A stretch of 64,000 bases of DNA. Origin: Rheum nobile. Its lineage: Eukaryota > Streptophyta > Magnoliopsida > Caryophyllales > Polygonaceae. A program made the translations under genes and the position numbers. Under the pieces are notes generated by a model. The model did no database searches, had not been told where the DNA came from, and saw only the letters and a program-made list of their open reading frames with translations. How positions within the stretch are numbered: the stretch's first letter is position 1; every line of letters begins with the position of its first letter. Shown piece by piece: positions 1 to 10,948 of this stretch. The stretch spans positions 620,001-684,000 of the forward strand of contig WOAB01000858.1 of NCBI GenBank assembly GCA_027886185.1, written 5' to 3'.

Positions 1-1218
1 AGGAACTGATGTTTATGGGAAAGACCTTGAACACGCAAAGCCAAGGACATATCAAAAATCTTTTGGCTGATTCAAGAGATATTTTTGCGTGGACTTCAAA
101 AGACTTGAATGGAATTCCAACCAAGTTGATGCCCCACTCGCTATACATCGCTCGCGAAGCCAAACAATAAGGCAAAAGAAGAGCAACCAAGCATGTGAGA
201 GGGCCCAAGGGGCTAAAGAGAAAATGGTCAAGCTTCCGAACACGAGGTTCATCTGGGTAGTCAAATACCCCTCATGGCTGGCGAACGTAGTTATGGTACG
301 AAAAGCCAATGAAAAGTGGTGGATGTGTGTAGATTTCACGGACCTAAACAAATCATGCCCCATAGATAGTTATCCACTCGCAACCATCGATCAACTAGTA
401 GACTCCACCTCCAGCAAAGAAGCCTTCTGCTTCCTTGATGCCTATTGAGGGTACAATAAAGTGAAGATGAACCCCACAGACGAGGAACACAACTCTTTCA
501 TCACAGAAAGAGAAACACATTGCTACACAGTAATGTCATTCGGCCTAAAGCGAGATCCACCTTCAAGCGTATGGTAGACTCAATCTTCCGTGAAAAGATA
601 GGACTGTGAAGGCGCACACTGACGACATTGTGGTGAAAAGCAAACATGAATCATACCATTCAACAAATCTCCGTGAAGTTTTTGACACCCTTCAGCGACA
701 CGGCATGACCCTTAATGTGGAGAAGTGCATTTTTTGGAGTCAAGTCAAGAAAGTTTCCTTATCAGATCTAGGGGCATTGATGTTAACCCGGAAAAGGTGG
801 AAGTCATCCTTGCTATTGCATCCCCATGAAACTAGAAGGAAGTTCATCAATTTATTAGCTCGGTCAATTACCAAGGATGCTTTTGCTCGCACCTCGCGAA
901 GAAAAGCCTTCTATTCTTCGCGACGCTAAAAAAGACTTAGAGAAGTTTGAGTGGACCCCCCAGTGCGAGGGCGCCTTCACGGAGTTGAAGAGGCATCTGT
1001 CTAAACTACTAGCATTGTCGTTGCCGGACCCAATAGAAACCCTTCTGTTGTACATAGCAACTAGTTTCATAGCAATCAACGTAGTCCTAGTGAGGAAGCA
1101 AGAAATCCCAGTATATTTCATGACTAGAGCCCTGATCTCGGCTGAGACCATATACCCCCCGATAGAGAAGATGGCTTTGGCTGTAGTCATGTCCACGAGA
1201 AAACTGTGTCCCTATTTT
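1..1218 (+). pseudogene. Decayed Ty3/gypsy Tat-lineage pol (reverse transcriptase and start of RNase H)
   Basis: The translated + strand gives reverse transcriptase signatures in order: WLANVVMVRK near 269-298, MCVDFTDLNKSCP near 326-364, then a degenerate catalytic box AHTDD near 612-626 where the family has YxDD. An RNase H segment follows, with EWTPQCEGAFTELKRHLS near 946-1000 and YPPIEKMALAVV near 1153-1190. These patterns are typical of the Tat (Ogre/Retand) branch of Ty3/gypsy. At least three stops or frame changes break the frame, after DAY at 446, near 560-600 and near 780-870, so no product is expected. The 5' part of the element lies left of the window. RNase H stops after CPYF, where Cassandra begins, and resumes at 59144. 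Confidence 0.85.
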
Positions 1219-1720
1219 TGTAAGGCCTGGGGCCTTAGAAGCGCTAGTCCATGCCAACCCGGGGACTTCCCGGGAGGTCAACCATCCTGGTACTACTCCC
1301 GCCCTAACACGCTTAACTTCAGAGTTCTTTGTCCTCACTTGAACCTTGAAAAGAAATAGCTCTTGTTGACATGCGTAGTGCGTTAATCCTTATAAAGGAT
1401 TACAAATCTGGAGTGTTACAATCACTCACACTTAAATCCTTGACGACCTCGTCAAGGCCCAAAGACCGCCCTCTGAGTTGAGCGATTGTCCACCAAACCA
1501 AGTCGGCTCTAATACCATTTGTAAGGTTTGAGGCCTCAGAAGTGCTATTCCATGCCAACCCGGGGACTTCCCAGGAGGTCACCCATCCCGATACTACTCC
1601 CGCCCTAGCACGCTTAACTTCAGAGTTCTTTATCCTCACTTAACCCTGAAAAGGAAAAGCTTTTGTTGACATGGCTAGCACTCTAATCCTTATAAAGGAT
1701 TACAAATCTAGGATGTTATA
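1219..1720 (-). mobile_element. Cassandra TRIM, complete (LTR-internal-LTR), minus orientation
   Basis: Two direct copies of an LTR of about 200 bp (1219-1420 and 1520-1720) flank about 99 bp of internal sequence. On the minus strand each LTR holds a block (about 1250-1329 and 1550-1629) matching the 3' two-thirds of plant 5S rRNA, including the pol III internal control region (GTTAAGCGTGCTAGGGCGGG, then GGATGGGTGACCTCCTGGGA). That is the diagnostic of Cassandra. The internal region contains a degenerate tRNA-Met-type primer binding site next to the inner LTR edge (about 1507-1519). No protein is encoded. Cassandra is non-autonomous and depends on enzymes supplied by other elements. The left flank is atttt (1214-1218) and the right flank is atatt (1721-1725). 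Confidence 0.9.
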
Positions 1721-1725
1721 ATATT

Positions 1726-2693
1726 CTAATAACCCTCTTTTTATCATAAGGGTATTAATGTAAATTCTATAAATTTTATTTTGATAATAATATAAGGTAT
1801 GCAATTTATTTTATTTCTTTTAGAGGAGTAATTTAATTTTTCATTAACTTATCAAATGGGTCATAATAGTATGGGTAGAAATAAATAATTAAGTATAACC
1901 ATGAATGTAGTTTTGGGAATTTTAGATATAATAATAAAGGTTATAAGAATTATAATGTTTATCCATGAGAGGATAAAATAATAATAATAATAATAATTAA
2001 CCCAGGTAGGTTATCTCTTTAAGTCATGAATTATTTAAATTATGTTAATATTAATTTTAAATAAAATTAGATTGTTAAGAATAAATTTTTTAAAGTAAGA
2101 ATAATAGACTCTTAGTTAAAATATGGTAAAGGTGATTTAAGCTTAAAACTAGCTTAATTTAATTTTTTTCTTTAACTCAAATTTGGGTTAAAATGTATAA
2201 ATAAACTTAGAATAAGTTATAAATAAGTTTGGGTAATTTTTAAAATTTTTTGAAGATAAAATAAGGGCATTTTTGCCACAACTTAAAATTTTGGGCAAAA
2301 ATGCATAATTAAGCCAAATAGAGGGGAGCGTGTGCAATTGTGGGTAATTTGAGTTGTCTTCAACGTCCAGCTGGCCAGCCAAAAACGCAGCTCCAAGGTC
2401 GACTTCCATGAAGGTTTTCGACTTCGATTTGCACTCGTTTCTTCAAATTAAATTATGGTCTTCAAAGCTTAACAAATCACAATCCTAATCCCCCTAAAAT
2501 CAAGATTTTTAATGCCCCCAATTGATAGAATTTCCAAGTTTAAGGTCGAACAGCCCTAGAACACGTTCAACATGCCAAGCTCTCGACCATAGAGGAATTC
2601 GACTTAAATCCGAGCTTGGTTTTGACAATTGAACATTGGGCTTTTAAGATAACATTCCTAGGTACATTATCTCACAAAAATCGGGAAGAATCC
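1726..2693 (+). repeat. LTR C (Tekay-like), 5' part of an interrupted LTR
   Basis: The start (taataaccctc, an AT spacer, then aagggtatt near 1727-1760) resembles the first 45 bases of the two Tekay-type LTRs at 11236 and 21950. The rest is AT-rich with an (ATA)n tract near 1979-1998 and no convincing ORF. It is followed by the Athila-like insertion at 2694. LTR C continues at 8499-8614 and then at 56273-58413. The very first bases of the LTR are eroded at the Cassandra junction. The assignment is inferred from the start motif and from the fact that removing the later insertions joins this piece to a segment with a TATA box and a Tekay-type U5. Confidence 0.55.
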
Positions 2694-4149
2694 TGATAAG
2701 CACTACTTTGTAGGGCTTAAGTAAGAGTCTTTAGAGGGTTTATTGGTGCCATTCGGGTAGATTTAGACACATTCATGTGTATGGCGTTTGGGGGCGAAGT
2801 TTGGTGTTTTTGGAGGTGTTTGAGCTGTTTTGGAGATCATAGGAAGCCACAAGGAGAAGACGCCAAGAAAGTGAAGAGAAGAGTAGAAGAACAGTGTGCT
2901 GAATTCAAATGGTTCGTTCTCTCTACTCAGATGTCCAAATGGAGTGATTCCAATCCGATGAGTTAGATCTTGAAGTCTACTACAAGTCCTCAAAATATGA
3001 GCGCAATCCGAGTTGGGAATCAAAAGTTATGGCATTTTTACTGAAGTGTCGCAGAAGCTGAAGTACTGGAATCCCACCGCACCCAGCGGTGGGCACTGCC
3101 GCACCCGCGGCGAGGTCGTCAGAGAACTGGAGTTTCTGTTAAATGGCCGCACCCGGCGGTGGAACCACCGCACCCGCGATGGAGACGCGCTGAAGATCTT
3201 CTTTGCGAGTTTTTAATTTCGTGTTCTTTTAATTCCGAACATTTGTTTCCAAGTTTGTTATTTTCGTTTTATTTATTTCTGGATTATTTGCCCTAGTATT
3301 AAAAGTTATTTCTAAGACTTTATTTAGGTTACCTTTGTTTTGCCACCAAGAACCCTAGTTGCCACCTTTCATCGTTTTTTTCTCTCACAAACCCTATGGA
3401 GAACTAAACCTCCATTGTTACACTTGACAGTTTGAAGCCAGCAATTGATTGGTTGTGAGTTTTCTACTCTTGTTCGTTTTCCTATCTAGTTGGATTAATT
3501 CTCTCGTGCTTAAATGTTTATTGGTTTATGTTGATTTATCTAGAGTAGCTACCTAGGTTTATTGATATCTTCCTAAGTGCTAGGACTTGTGATTCCGGGT
3601 TCGGGTTGCATATCTAGTAGCAAACACGATTGTGCGTATAGGGGATCTGAGCGCATAATTGTGAGAGAGAGTTAATTGCATGCTTATAGTAACGGGTTGT
3701 TTCTATTGCATGTGTCTTGTTAATCCTTGGTTGAATGCTATTGATTTATTGAGTTCTGAAGGTTTTCAGATTTGATTTAGTAATAAGTAGTATTAGGGCT
3801 GGTAGAACTAATAGTTATCTAAGATCGGGATAAGAACAACTATAGGAAAGTTGAGAACTTGAGATTGATAGAATTCCGTGATCGACCTTTCTATTGTTGT
3901 GTGGATCTTTGTTAAGTGTGGCGCTTTTTCCCTTATTATTCTCAACCGTTATTTGCAAACTTGTTTACTTGCTTTGTTTACTTTGGTTACGAAAAACACT
4001 ACAAACCCCCCCTAGTTCCTAGTCGGTGACGTGAATTACAAGAATAGATAACCTGACTCTCTGTGGGATCGACCATGACTTGCTTGCTATACTCTGTAGT
4101 AGGTACTTTAGGATTTCTTTGATAGGCATCACGACTTTTAGCCCTGTCA
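2694..4149 (+). repeat. 5' LTR of the Athila-like element
   Basis: The LTR is 1456 bp and ends TG...CA. It carries clustered GC-rich motifs of the CCGCACCCGCGG type near 3078-3115 and 3148-3182 in otherwise AT-rich DNA. The 3' end has the conserved stretch ctctctgtgggatcgacc followed by agccctgtca. The short ORFs inside it recur in the 3' LTR and are not genes. Confidence 0.92.
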
Positions 4150-4153
4150 AATT

Positions 4154-4170
4154 TGGCGCCGTTGCCGGGG
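4154..4170 (+). other. Primer binding site, tRNA-Asp type
   Basis: TGGCGCCGTTGCCGGGG begins five bases after the 5' LTR and is the exact complement of the 3' end (with CCA) of plant tRNA-Asp. This primer is typical of Athila elements. Confidence 0.93.
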
Positions 4171-4286
4171 AGTCAAATTTTCTGTTTTTGTGATTTGTTT
4201 GTTGCCTACCTTGGTGTGGACCTATCTTACGGTCCACACCCGTGCTACTGATTTTTGTATTTTCATTTTTTGCTTTTGATACAGAT

Positions 4287-5690
4287 ATGGATTTCTGGGG
4301 AGAGCCGCGATATGACCCATACTCCTACGCATACACTCCAGGGTGGAGAGATCACCCCAATTCGAGTTATGGGTACCAACAATACCTTCCATATGGTCAT
4401 GACTACCTGGAGTTCTACCCAGAGCCACAATCGTTCTATCAGCAGGGTGCTCCACAACAGTACAATCCGGCCTATGAGCATAGCCCGCCAGTGTCCAATC
4501 CTAGTTCCTCCATGTCAACTGAAAATATGCTCTAAGCTCTGGATAAACATTTCAGCACTAGTGTTGAAACTAGGGAGTCAAGCATCAAGAATCTAGAGAA
4601 GCAGGTGAGACAAATGGTTGAAGCTATCACAAAGACCGATGCAAAGATTTCGGGACTTCTATCGTCTCAAACGGTAGTTAACCCGAGAGAAAATGTTAGT
4701 GCCGTGACGCTTAGAAGTGGAAAGCAATTGTTTGTCGCTCCTAGTGCTGAGAATGACGATTCAGGAGAAGAAGAGTTTCTGGAGGATCACCGCACCCAGC
4801 GGCAAGAGGACCGCACCCGCGGCGAGAATGAAGAAGAGGAGCAGGATGTTCTGGAGAGTTCACCGCACCCCGCGGTGGCGCCCACCGCACCCAGCGGTGG
4901 CGGTACTGTTTCTCGAGAAAAATCTGGGGATTCACCGCACCCGGCGGTGGCTTCTGGACGCACCCGCGGCGAGACTTCCGGAGCTGTTGATGAACCTTAT
5001 GTGGACACCTACGTTCGTCCATACTTTCCCCCTATCGGTCCCGAAAAGCCACCCGCCCCATACCCAGAGGTGCTTTCGGAAGAGGAGTACTTTTTGGGAC
5101 TAGAAGAGTTCAGCGACAATGAGGAGGAGTGCCGCGATCGCGGAAATACTCCAGAGACAACCGTTTCTCCCGAAAATGCCCCGATAGTCCCCGACCCTCT
5201 GGAGGCTGCCTATGATGAGTTTGTGCGTCTCAACTCCTTCCCGCTCGTCGCGCTGCAACCCGTCGCACCCTTCCTTGAGGCTTCCCGAGATACTCAAAGA
5301 CTAAAGAACAACGAGGATATCTATGAGGCCTTCAGTGACTGCATCAAAACCGTTCCCTTGGTCACACTGGCAGATAGCACCCCTCGCTGCAAGGAAATGT
5401 TAAAGGTGTTGGGCACGATCAAGAAGAAACCGAAGGGGAAGCACAAGAAGAAGGCCTTGATCCAATTGGCGAATTGTTACATACTGGATACGGGGCAAGA
5501 TAGGCATGCAGGCCCTGAGATGTTGGGTAGACCATTTCTGAAGATGGTCAGTGCGTTCATGGGTATGCACAACGGTCCACCCATCATGAAGTGCACCAGC
5601 ATGGGGGAAAGGCTCAACATGGAGTATACAAAGAGGCATCCCCCTGATATGGACCTCAGGAGTTTAGTTGCTATGAGCAACCCAAGTTGA
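4287..5690 (+). pseudogene. Athila-type gag C-terminal region with protease remnant (one in-frame stop)
   Basis: One frame runs from ATG at 4287 to the stop at 5690, broken only by TAA at 4533-4535, which probably replaced a CAA codon. The order is a Tyr/Pro-rich N-terminus (WRDHPNSSYGY), a short coiled-coil-like segment (SSIKNLEKQVRQMVEAI), the Athila gag signature NPRENVSAVTLRSGKQL, a long acidic Ser/Pro-rich linker, and a C-terminal segment with LGRPFLKMVSAFMGMHNGPP that resembles the end of a retroviral-type aspartic protease. The catalytic D-S/T-G motif is not clear. Much of normal gag, including any zinc knuckle, is absent. The linker is where several GC-rich palindrome motifs (4784-4975) are translated, giving HPAVA and RTRGE repeats. 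Confidence 0.75.
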
Positions 5691-7037
5691 AGATGGAGTA
5701 ATATGTCAAGCCATGACAATAACTAAGGCGCTTTCCGGGAGGCAACCCGAGGTATGTTTTTCTTTCTTTGTTTTTGCATTTTCTTTAGTGTGTTTTTGCT
5801 TTGTTTTTGTTCTTGTCTTTGTTTCTAACCTGCAGGGATGAGACCTATGCTAATTGAAGAAGGTGTTTCCCACACCATTGTAAGTCTTTTTTTTTCCCTG
5901 CACTAAAAAACTTCCCGAAAAAACCTTAAACGGGGAGCAAAAAAAAAAAAAAAATCGAAAAAAAAAAAAAAATTGTACCAAGGCCAGCTGTCCAGAGTTT
6001 CTCATGGAGACGGTACACATCATGTTGTCAAGGATGATATACTTACCCTACACATTATTTTGACAACGATGATGACCCTACAATTGACAGCTGAGGAGGA
6101 GGACCACTCAGGGCCCACACCACGATCATATCTAGGCCCATTTTTAGTGGCATTTGAAGGCCGTGCAACCTTGTTATCATTGTTCACCACTATTCACCAA
6201 AGTGGTTCCCTTTGGTTGCACGGTAGGAAGAAGACACTGGAGTTGATGAGAACACCCAACACCGGATCTGCGCATATGGAGTACACCGTCAGCGACACCT
6301 ACAGTGTCCAAGCAGCTTGGTGACGTTTGTGAGTTATTTTTTGCTTTTCCCTGTGCTTTATTCTTTTGTCTTTCATTACATTAAGGGCAATGCAATGTTT
6401 AAGCATGGGGGAGAGTTTTATACTTGCTACGTCGCTGAGGAGAAAAAGAATAAAGAAAAAAGCAAAAAATTTAAAAAAAGGCAAAAATTGAAATCCTGGG
6501 ATAGGTCGAAAACCCGAAAGGGCGGCCTAGGCAATAAGCAGGTGGCTTGGACCAGCATTAGGCTGGGGTAATATGAGGTCAAGAGTGACGTGAGCTTATG
6601 TGAGCACATCTATGAAAAAAATATGAGTGGCTTGGTGAAAACCCGAAAGGGCGCCTTGGCAAAATGAGTGAAAAAGAAGATGAGTGATTTTAGGATTTCT
6701 CTTTATTCTTGGCGAGGCATCATAAGAAGAGGAGTCAAGGAAGGATTGTCGGGTAGGTCACTCTGGGAGGCATAAGGAGCAATAGATGGAGGCTAGGATT
6801 AGAGGTTACTCACACTATTGGATGTCCGGGTTAAGCTTGGGGGAAGTACTCTGCTTGCCCCTTAAGCTTGTTGAGTATGGATGTGTTGTAGATGAGATTG
6901 GTGCCAGGAGCTTTGGCATGGGTTAGGTGACTCTTAGTTGGAGGATATGCTTCCTGAGACCTTGGGTGCTGCATTGGAGGAGTGGACTTTCTTTTAGTTT
7001 ACTCGAGGACGAGCAAAGGTCTAAGCATGGGGGAGTT
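5691..7037 (+). other. Athila-like internal 3' region without recognisable coding, ending in the polypurine tract
   Basis: Two runs of about 15 A sit at 5940-5954 and 5960-5973. An ORF of 116 codons at 5973-6323 matches nothing I know. A repeated phrase (gaaaacccgaaaggg, near 6508 and 6637) occurs twice. Pol and env-like sequence are absent. The stretch AAGCATGGGGGAGTT at 7023-7037, immediately before the 3' LTR, is the polypurine tract for plus-strand priming. A similar phrase (aagcatgggggagag) also occurs at 6401-6415. Confidence 0.7.
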
Positions 7038-8493
7038 TGATAAGCACTACTTTGTAGGGCTTAAGTAAGAGTCTTTAGAGGGTTTATTGGTGCCATTCGG
7101 GTAGATTTAGACACATTCATATGTATGGCACTTGGGGGCGAAGTTTGGTGTTTTTGGAGGTGTTTGAGCTGTTTTGGAGATCATAGGAAGCCACAAGGAG
7201 AAGACGCCAAGGAAGTGAAGAGAAGAGTAGAAGAACAGTATGCTGAATTCAAATGGTTCGTTCTCTCTACTCAGATGTCCAAATGGAGTGATTCCAATTC
7301 GATGAGTTAGATCTTGAAGTCTACTACAAGTCCTCAAAATATGAGCGCAATCCGAGTTGGGAATCAAAAGTTATGACGTTTTTACTGAAGTGTCACAGAA
7401 GCTGGAGTACTGGAATCCCACCGCACCCAGCGGTGGGCACTGCCGCACCCGCGGCGAGGTCGTCAGAGAACTGGAGTTTCTGTTAAATGGCCGCACCCGG
7501 CGGTGGAGCCACCACACCCGCGGTGGAGACGCGCTGAAGATCTTCTTTGCGAGTTTTTAATTCCGTGTTCTTTTAATTCCGAACATTTGTTTCCAAGTTT
7601 GTTATTTTCCTTTTATTTATTTCTGGATTATTTGCCCTAGTATTAAAAGTTATTTCTAAGACTTTATTTAGGTTACCTTTGTTTTGCCACCAAGAACCCT
7701 AGTTGCCACCTTTCATCGTTTTTTTCTCTCACAAACCCTATGGAGAACTAAACCTCCATTGTTGCACTTGACAGTTTGAAGCCAGCAATTGATTGGTTGT
7801 GAGTTTTCTACTCTTGTTCGTTTTCCTATCTAGTTGGATTAATTCTCTCGTGCTTAAATGTTTATTGGTTTATGTTGATTTATCTAGAGTAGCTACCTAG
7901 GTTTATTGATATCTTCCTAAGTGCTAGGACTTGTGATTCCGGGTTCGGGTTGCATATCTAGTAGCAAACACGATTATGCGTATAGGGGATCCGAGCGCAT
8001 AATTGTGAGAGAGAGTTAATTGCATGCTTATAGTAACGGGTTGTTTCTATTGCATGTGTCTTGTTAATCCTTGGTTGAATGCTATTGCTTTATTGAGTTC
8101 TGAAGGTTTTCGGATTTGATTTAGTAATAAGTACTATTAGGGCTGGTAGAACTAATAGTTATCTAAGATCGGGATAAGAACAACTATAGGAAAGTTGAGA
8201 ACTTGAGATTGATAGAATTCCGTGATCGACCTTTCTATTGTTGTGTGGATCTTTGTTAAGTGTGGCGCTTTTTCCCTTATTATTCTCAACCGTTATTTGC
8301 AAACTTGTTTACTTGCTTTGTTTACTTTGGTTACGAAAAATACTACAAACCCCCCCTAGTTCCTAGTCGGTGACGTGAATTACAAGAATAGATAACCTGA
8401 CTCTCTGTGGGATCGACCCTGACTTGCTTGCTATACTCTGTAGTAGGTACTTTAGGATTTCTTTGATAGGCATCACGACTTTTAGCCCTGTCA
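7038..8493 (+). repeat. 3' LTR of the Athila-like element
   Basis: It has the same length (1456 bp) and termini as the 5' LTR and is collinear throughout. GC-rich motif clusters are at about 7422-7455 and 7490-7526. It is followed by the aatcc target duplication at 8494-8498. Confidence 0.92.
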
Positions 8494-8498
8494 AATCC

Positions 8499-8614
8499 CC
8501 AAAAATAAGATCAAATTTCCCTTGAAAAGGCAAGAAGTCTTCTTAAATTGTCATCACGTTTTTATGGCAAATTGGATCTGATTCGGAATCGTTTTGGCCC
8601 AAATTTTATATCAA
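8499..8614 (+). repeat. LTR C, middle piece
   Basis: This is about 116 bp of host sequence between the Athila-like element and the Helitron 3' terminus. No gene is visible. The piece ends ...atatcaa, and the proposed continuation at 56273 begins tttgtagg, which gives the A|T insertion site expected for a Helitron. Confidence 0.5.
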
Positions 8615-8641
8615 CTAGTGTAGTACCCGTGCCTTGCACGG
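8615..8641 (-). other. Helitron 3' terminus (hairpin plus CTAG)
   Basis: Read on the minus strand, CCGTGCAAGGCACGG folds into a 6-bp stem and is followed by GTACTACACTAG and then a host T. This is the canonical 3' end of plant Helitrons. Confidence 0.9.
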
Positions 8642-8769
8642 AATCTGTCTATTTTTTTCTTACATTTATAAAAATAGTATATTATAATTATATATTTAAT
8701 TGATATAGAAATACGTAGTTAATGACTGTTATAGAGTAGACAAATTCTTATATAAAAAATGTCGAATTG

Positions 8770-9242
8770 AATAAAAATATTCAAGATGTTAAAAAATTAC
8801 ATTATATTAGGAGACCCGCATTTCCACTTGAAGCAACAATAAGGACTATTTCACCTTTAGACCTTATAACAGTTGAAAGTGCCCTCCATATAAAAGTTTT
8901 GCCTATGCCACCATATCCATATAAGACGAAGACACCTCTATTATTTGATAAAACAACATTTATGATCTCATCATACACCCCTTTCTGCTCCATTGTAAAT
9001 CTAGAAATTAATTGTGTATGCTCATCAGCTAGACATGTTGTGTCATATTGAAGTTCATCTTGTATCAGCTTGTTGACACCTTTAGATATGAGACTTTGAT
9101 CTACATGAGACATGGTCTTGTAGTGGCTCAAACTATTACTATTTCGTTGTAATAACTTGTCAATTTCAGCAAGAGCATTGTTTTGTAATTGATCATCTGT
9201 TAGATGCAAATCTGCATATAGATGCAATTTCAGCAAGAACAT
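8770..9242 (-). pseudogene. Helitron helicase (PIF1-type) N-terminal fragment
   Basis: A minus-strand ORF (9242 to 8802) encodes about 146 aa. It includes the pre-helicase segment LTDDQLQNNALAEIDKLLQ, then FTMEQKGVYDEIINVV and the Walker A motif GYGGIGKT, followed by the segment SKGEIVLIVASSG. These are conserved at the start of the SF1 helicase domain in Helitron RepHel proteins, where the protein unwinds DNA during rolling-circle transposition. Normal RepHel proteins exceed 1,000 aa. Here everything after the first helicase motif is lost just before the 3' terminus, and the Rep domain is not adjacent. The upstream side is cut by the foldback repeat at 9243. Confidence 0.85.
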
Positions 9243-9977
9243 AATTTTGCCTGGTAACCCTAAGTTTTTTTACTTTTTCACGAAATCCCCTAAGATTTTG
9301 ACAAATTCACCTAGTAATCTTGAGTTTTTGAGAATTTCGCTTGGTAACCCTGAGTTTTTTTTACTTTTTCACGAAATCTCCTCAAGTTTTGGCCCTGAAT
9401 TTTTTATTTTTTTCGTCGAATACCTCTCCATCCATTTCACTTAAAAAATGTTTACTTTAATGGTTTAGGATTTATGTTTAGGGCTTAGGGGCTTAGGGTT
9501 TAGGTTTTGGGGTTTAAGGTTAGGGTTTAGGTTTATATTTCTAAACTTAAAAAAATATAACTCTAACCCTAAACCCTAAATCCCTAAGCCATTAACCCTA
9601 AAAAAGTTTTTATGGTTTATTTTTTTAAAAATTGAATATGTTTGTATTTAACGATTTGGGTATTTTACAAAAACCCTAATCCTAAACCCCTAAACCTTAA
9701 ACCTAAACCCTAAATCCCAAACCATAAACTCCTAAGCCCTAAAAAATTAAAAAGTAACGTTTTTTAAGTGAAATGGATGAAGGGGTATCCGACGAAAAAA
9801 TTAAAAACTCAGGATTACCACACGAAATTGTCAAAACTTGAGGGGATTTCACAAAAAGTCAAAAAACTCAGGGTTAAAGGCGAAATTGTCAAAAACTCAG
9901 GGTTACCAAGCGAATTTGTCAAAACCATAGGGGATTTTGCGAAAAAGTCAAAAACTCAGGGTTACCAGGCAAATTTT
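9243..9977. repeat. Foldback/MITE-like element with telomere-like centre
   Basis: The two ends are inverted copies of each other: aattttgcctggtaaccct at 9243 and its complement ending at 9977. Each arm contains two or three copies of a roughly 70-bp subrepeat built on ggtaaccctgagttttt and cacgaaatcccct. The centre (about 9466-9740) holds degenerate TTTAGGG on the left and CCCTAAA on the right, also inverted. The whole 735 bp could fold on itself. No coding potential is convincing; the 71-codon + strand ORF is just the repeat translated. The class is unknown, and a clear target duplication is not visible. Confidence 0.7.
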
Positions 9978-10948
9978 CATTAAATTATTATACAATTATT
10001 GTGGCAAATCTTTGATTTATGAAAAAAAACCAAAAAAATGAGAGTTTGCCACGTGGCAAATTCAATGTCGTGATGCCACGTCTTAGTAGAAAATTTTGGT
10101 TCATTTAGGAGGCGCCACGTGACGTAGTAGGTATTCTACTTTATTAGATATATAATAGATTAAAGATAATCTTTTTCTTATTTGGACCTTTATCACACAA
10201 AAAACTTGTGAATAGTATCTAGGCTTTTATTCCAGTGGACTCTCAAAATGAGCATTTGTTAAGAGCGACGAAGAAGATTGTTACTTAATTCTCACTTTAT
10301 TTATTTAATCGAACAGATAACAGTTTCTTGTTATAATTACCTCGATCAAGGCTATACGATTTCAAATTTTCCATTTTATATATCTTGCATTAGTTGCATA
10401 CGATTTTAATCTATTCTTAATTTATTTTACGTACTGCATGTCTTATAAAAGACATTAAAAATGATTTCACATTTGTGTTGATTTTGTATGAGATTTGCAA
10501 GCTTAGTTTTTGGCATAAAACCATTTAGTTGGTACAATTTTTTGTTTTACTCTAGGTTTAAAATGGAAATAATAGTTATAACAAATATTGTAGAATTATT
10601 TTATTCCATATGTTATGGTCTATTTTGGAAATAATATATCTTAGAGATATTGCAGAATCATTTTGTTGCATTAGACTAATAGCTTGCAGAGAATAAAGTA
10701 GGAATATAATAATTTTGGAAATAAATCTGTATGCAAATATTGTGGCTGATCTTTGATTACGAAAAATTTGGAAATAAATTATTTTACAATTATTGTGTCA
10801 GATCTTTTATTTACGAAAAAAAAACGATATGCTGACACGTGTCAAATTGAATACTGTGACGCCACGTGGCAAAAAACTTGTGAGTTGTTGTAGGAGCGCC
10901 ACGTGGCGTAATAGGTATTCTGCTTTAGTAATTATATAATATAGTAGA
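9978..10948 (-). other. Two additional Helitron 5' termini (at 10159 and 10948)
   Basis: On the minus strand TCTATTATATATCTAATAAA starts at 10159 and TCTACTATATTATATAATTA starts at 10948, each preceded by A. Both are followed by an AAAGYAGAATACC box, repeated GCCACGTGGC palindromes and a run of similar sequence for about 180 bases (including caaagat, then agccacaat or tgccacaataattgta). They are clearly related to each other and share the AAAGCAGAAT box with the terminus at 56272. No separate 3' terminus belongs to either, so all three would share the end at 8615. Confidence 0.75.

Larger units (their letters stand above)
2694..8493 (+). mobile_element. Non-autonomous Athila-like LTR retrotransposon (5.8 kb), intact ends
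   Basis: It has two LTRs of exactly 1456 bp (TGATAAGC...CCTGTCA), a 5-bp target duplication aatcc (2689-2693 and 8494-8498), a primer binding site for tRNA-Asp directly after the 5' LTR, and a purine tract directly before the 3' LTR. The tRNA-Asp primer and the NPRENVSAVTLRSGKQL signature in the gag-like ORF point to the Athila branch of Ty3/gypsy. The 2.9-kb internal region has no reverse transcriptase, RNase H or integrase, so the element must use enzymes from a relative. By eye the LTRs differ at roughly two dozen of 1456 positions, mostly transitions, so the insertion is fairly young and has probably been methylated. Confidence 0.92.

Noticed and set aside
1250..1329. 5S rRNA-like sequence (also at 1550-1629, 58715-58797, 59033-59116, 59418-59500)
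   Set aside because: It matches only the 3' two-thirds of 5S rRNA and sits at the same place in every Cassandra LTR, so it is part of that element and not a 5S gene.
6317..6571. 84-codon ORF in the Athila-like internal region
   Set aside because: Lys-rich low complexity from an A-rich tract, with no domain and no conserved context.
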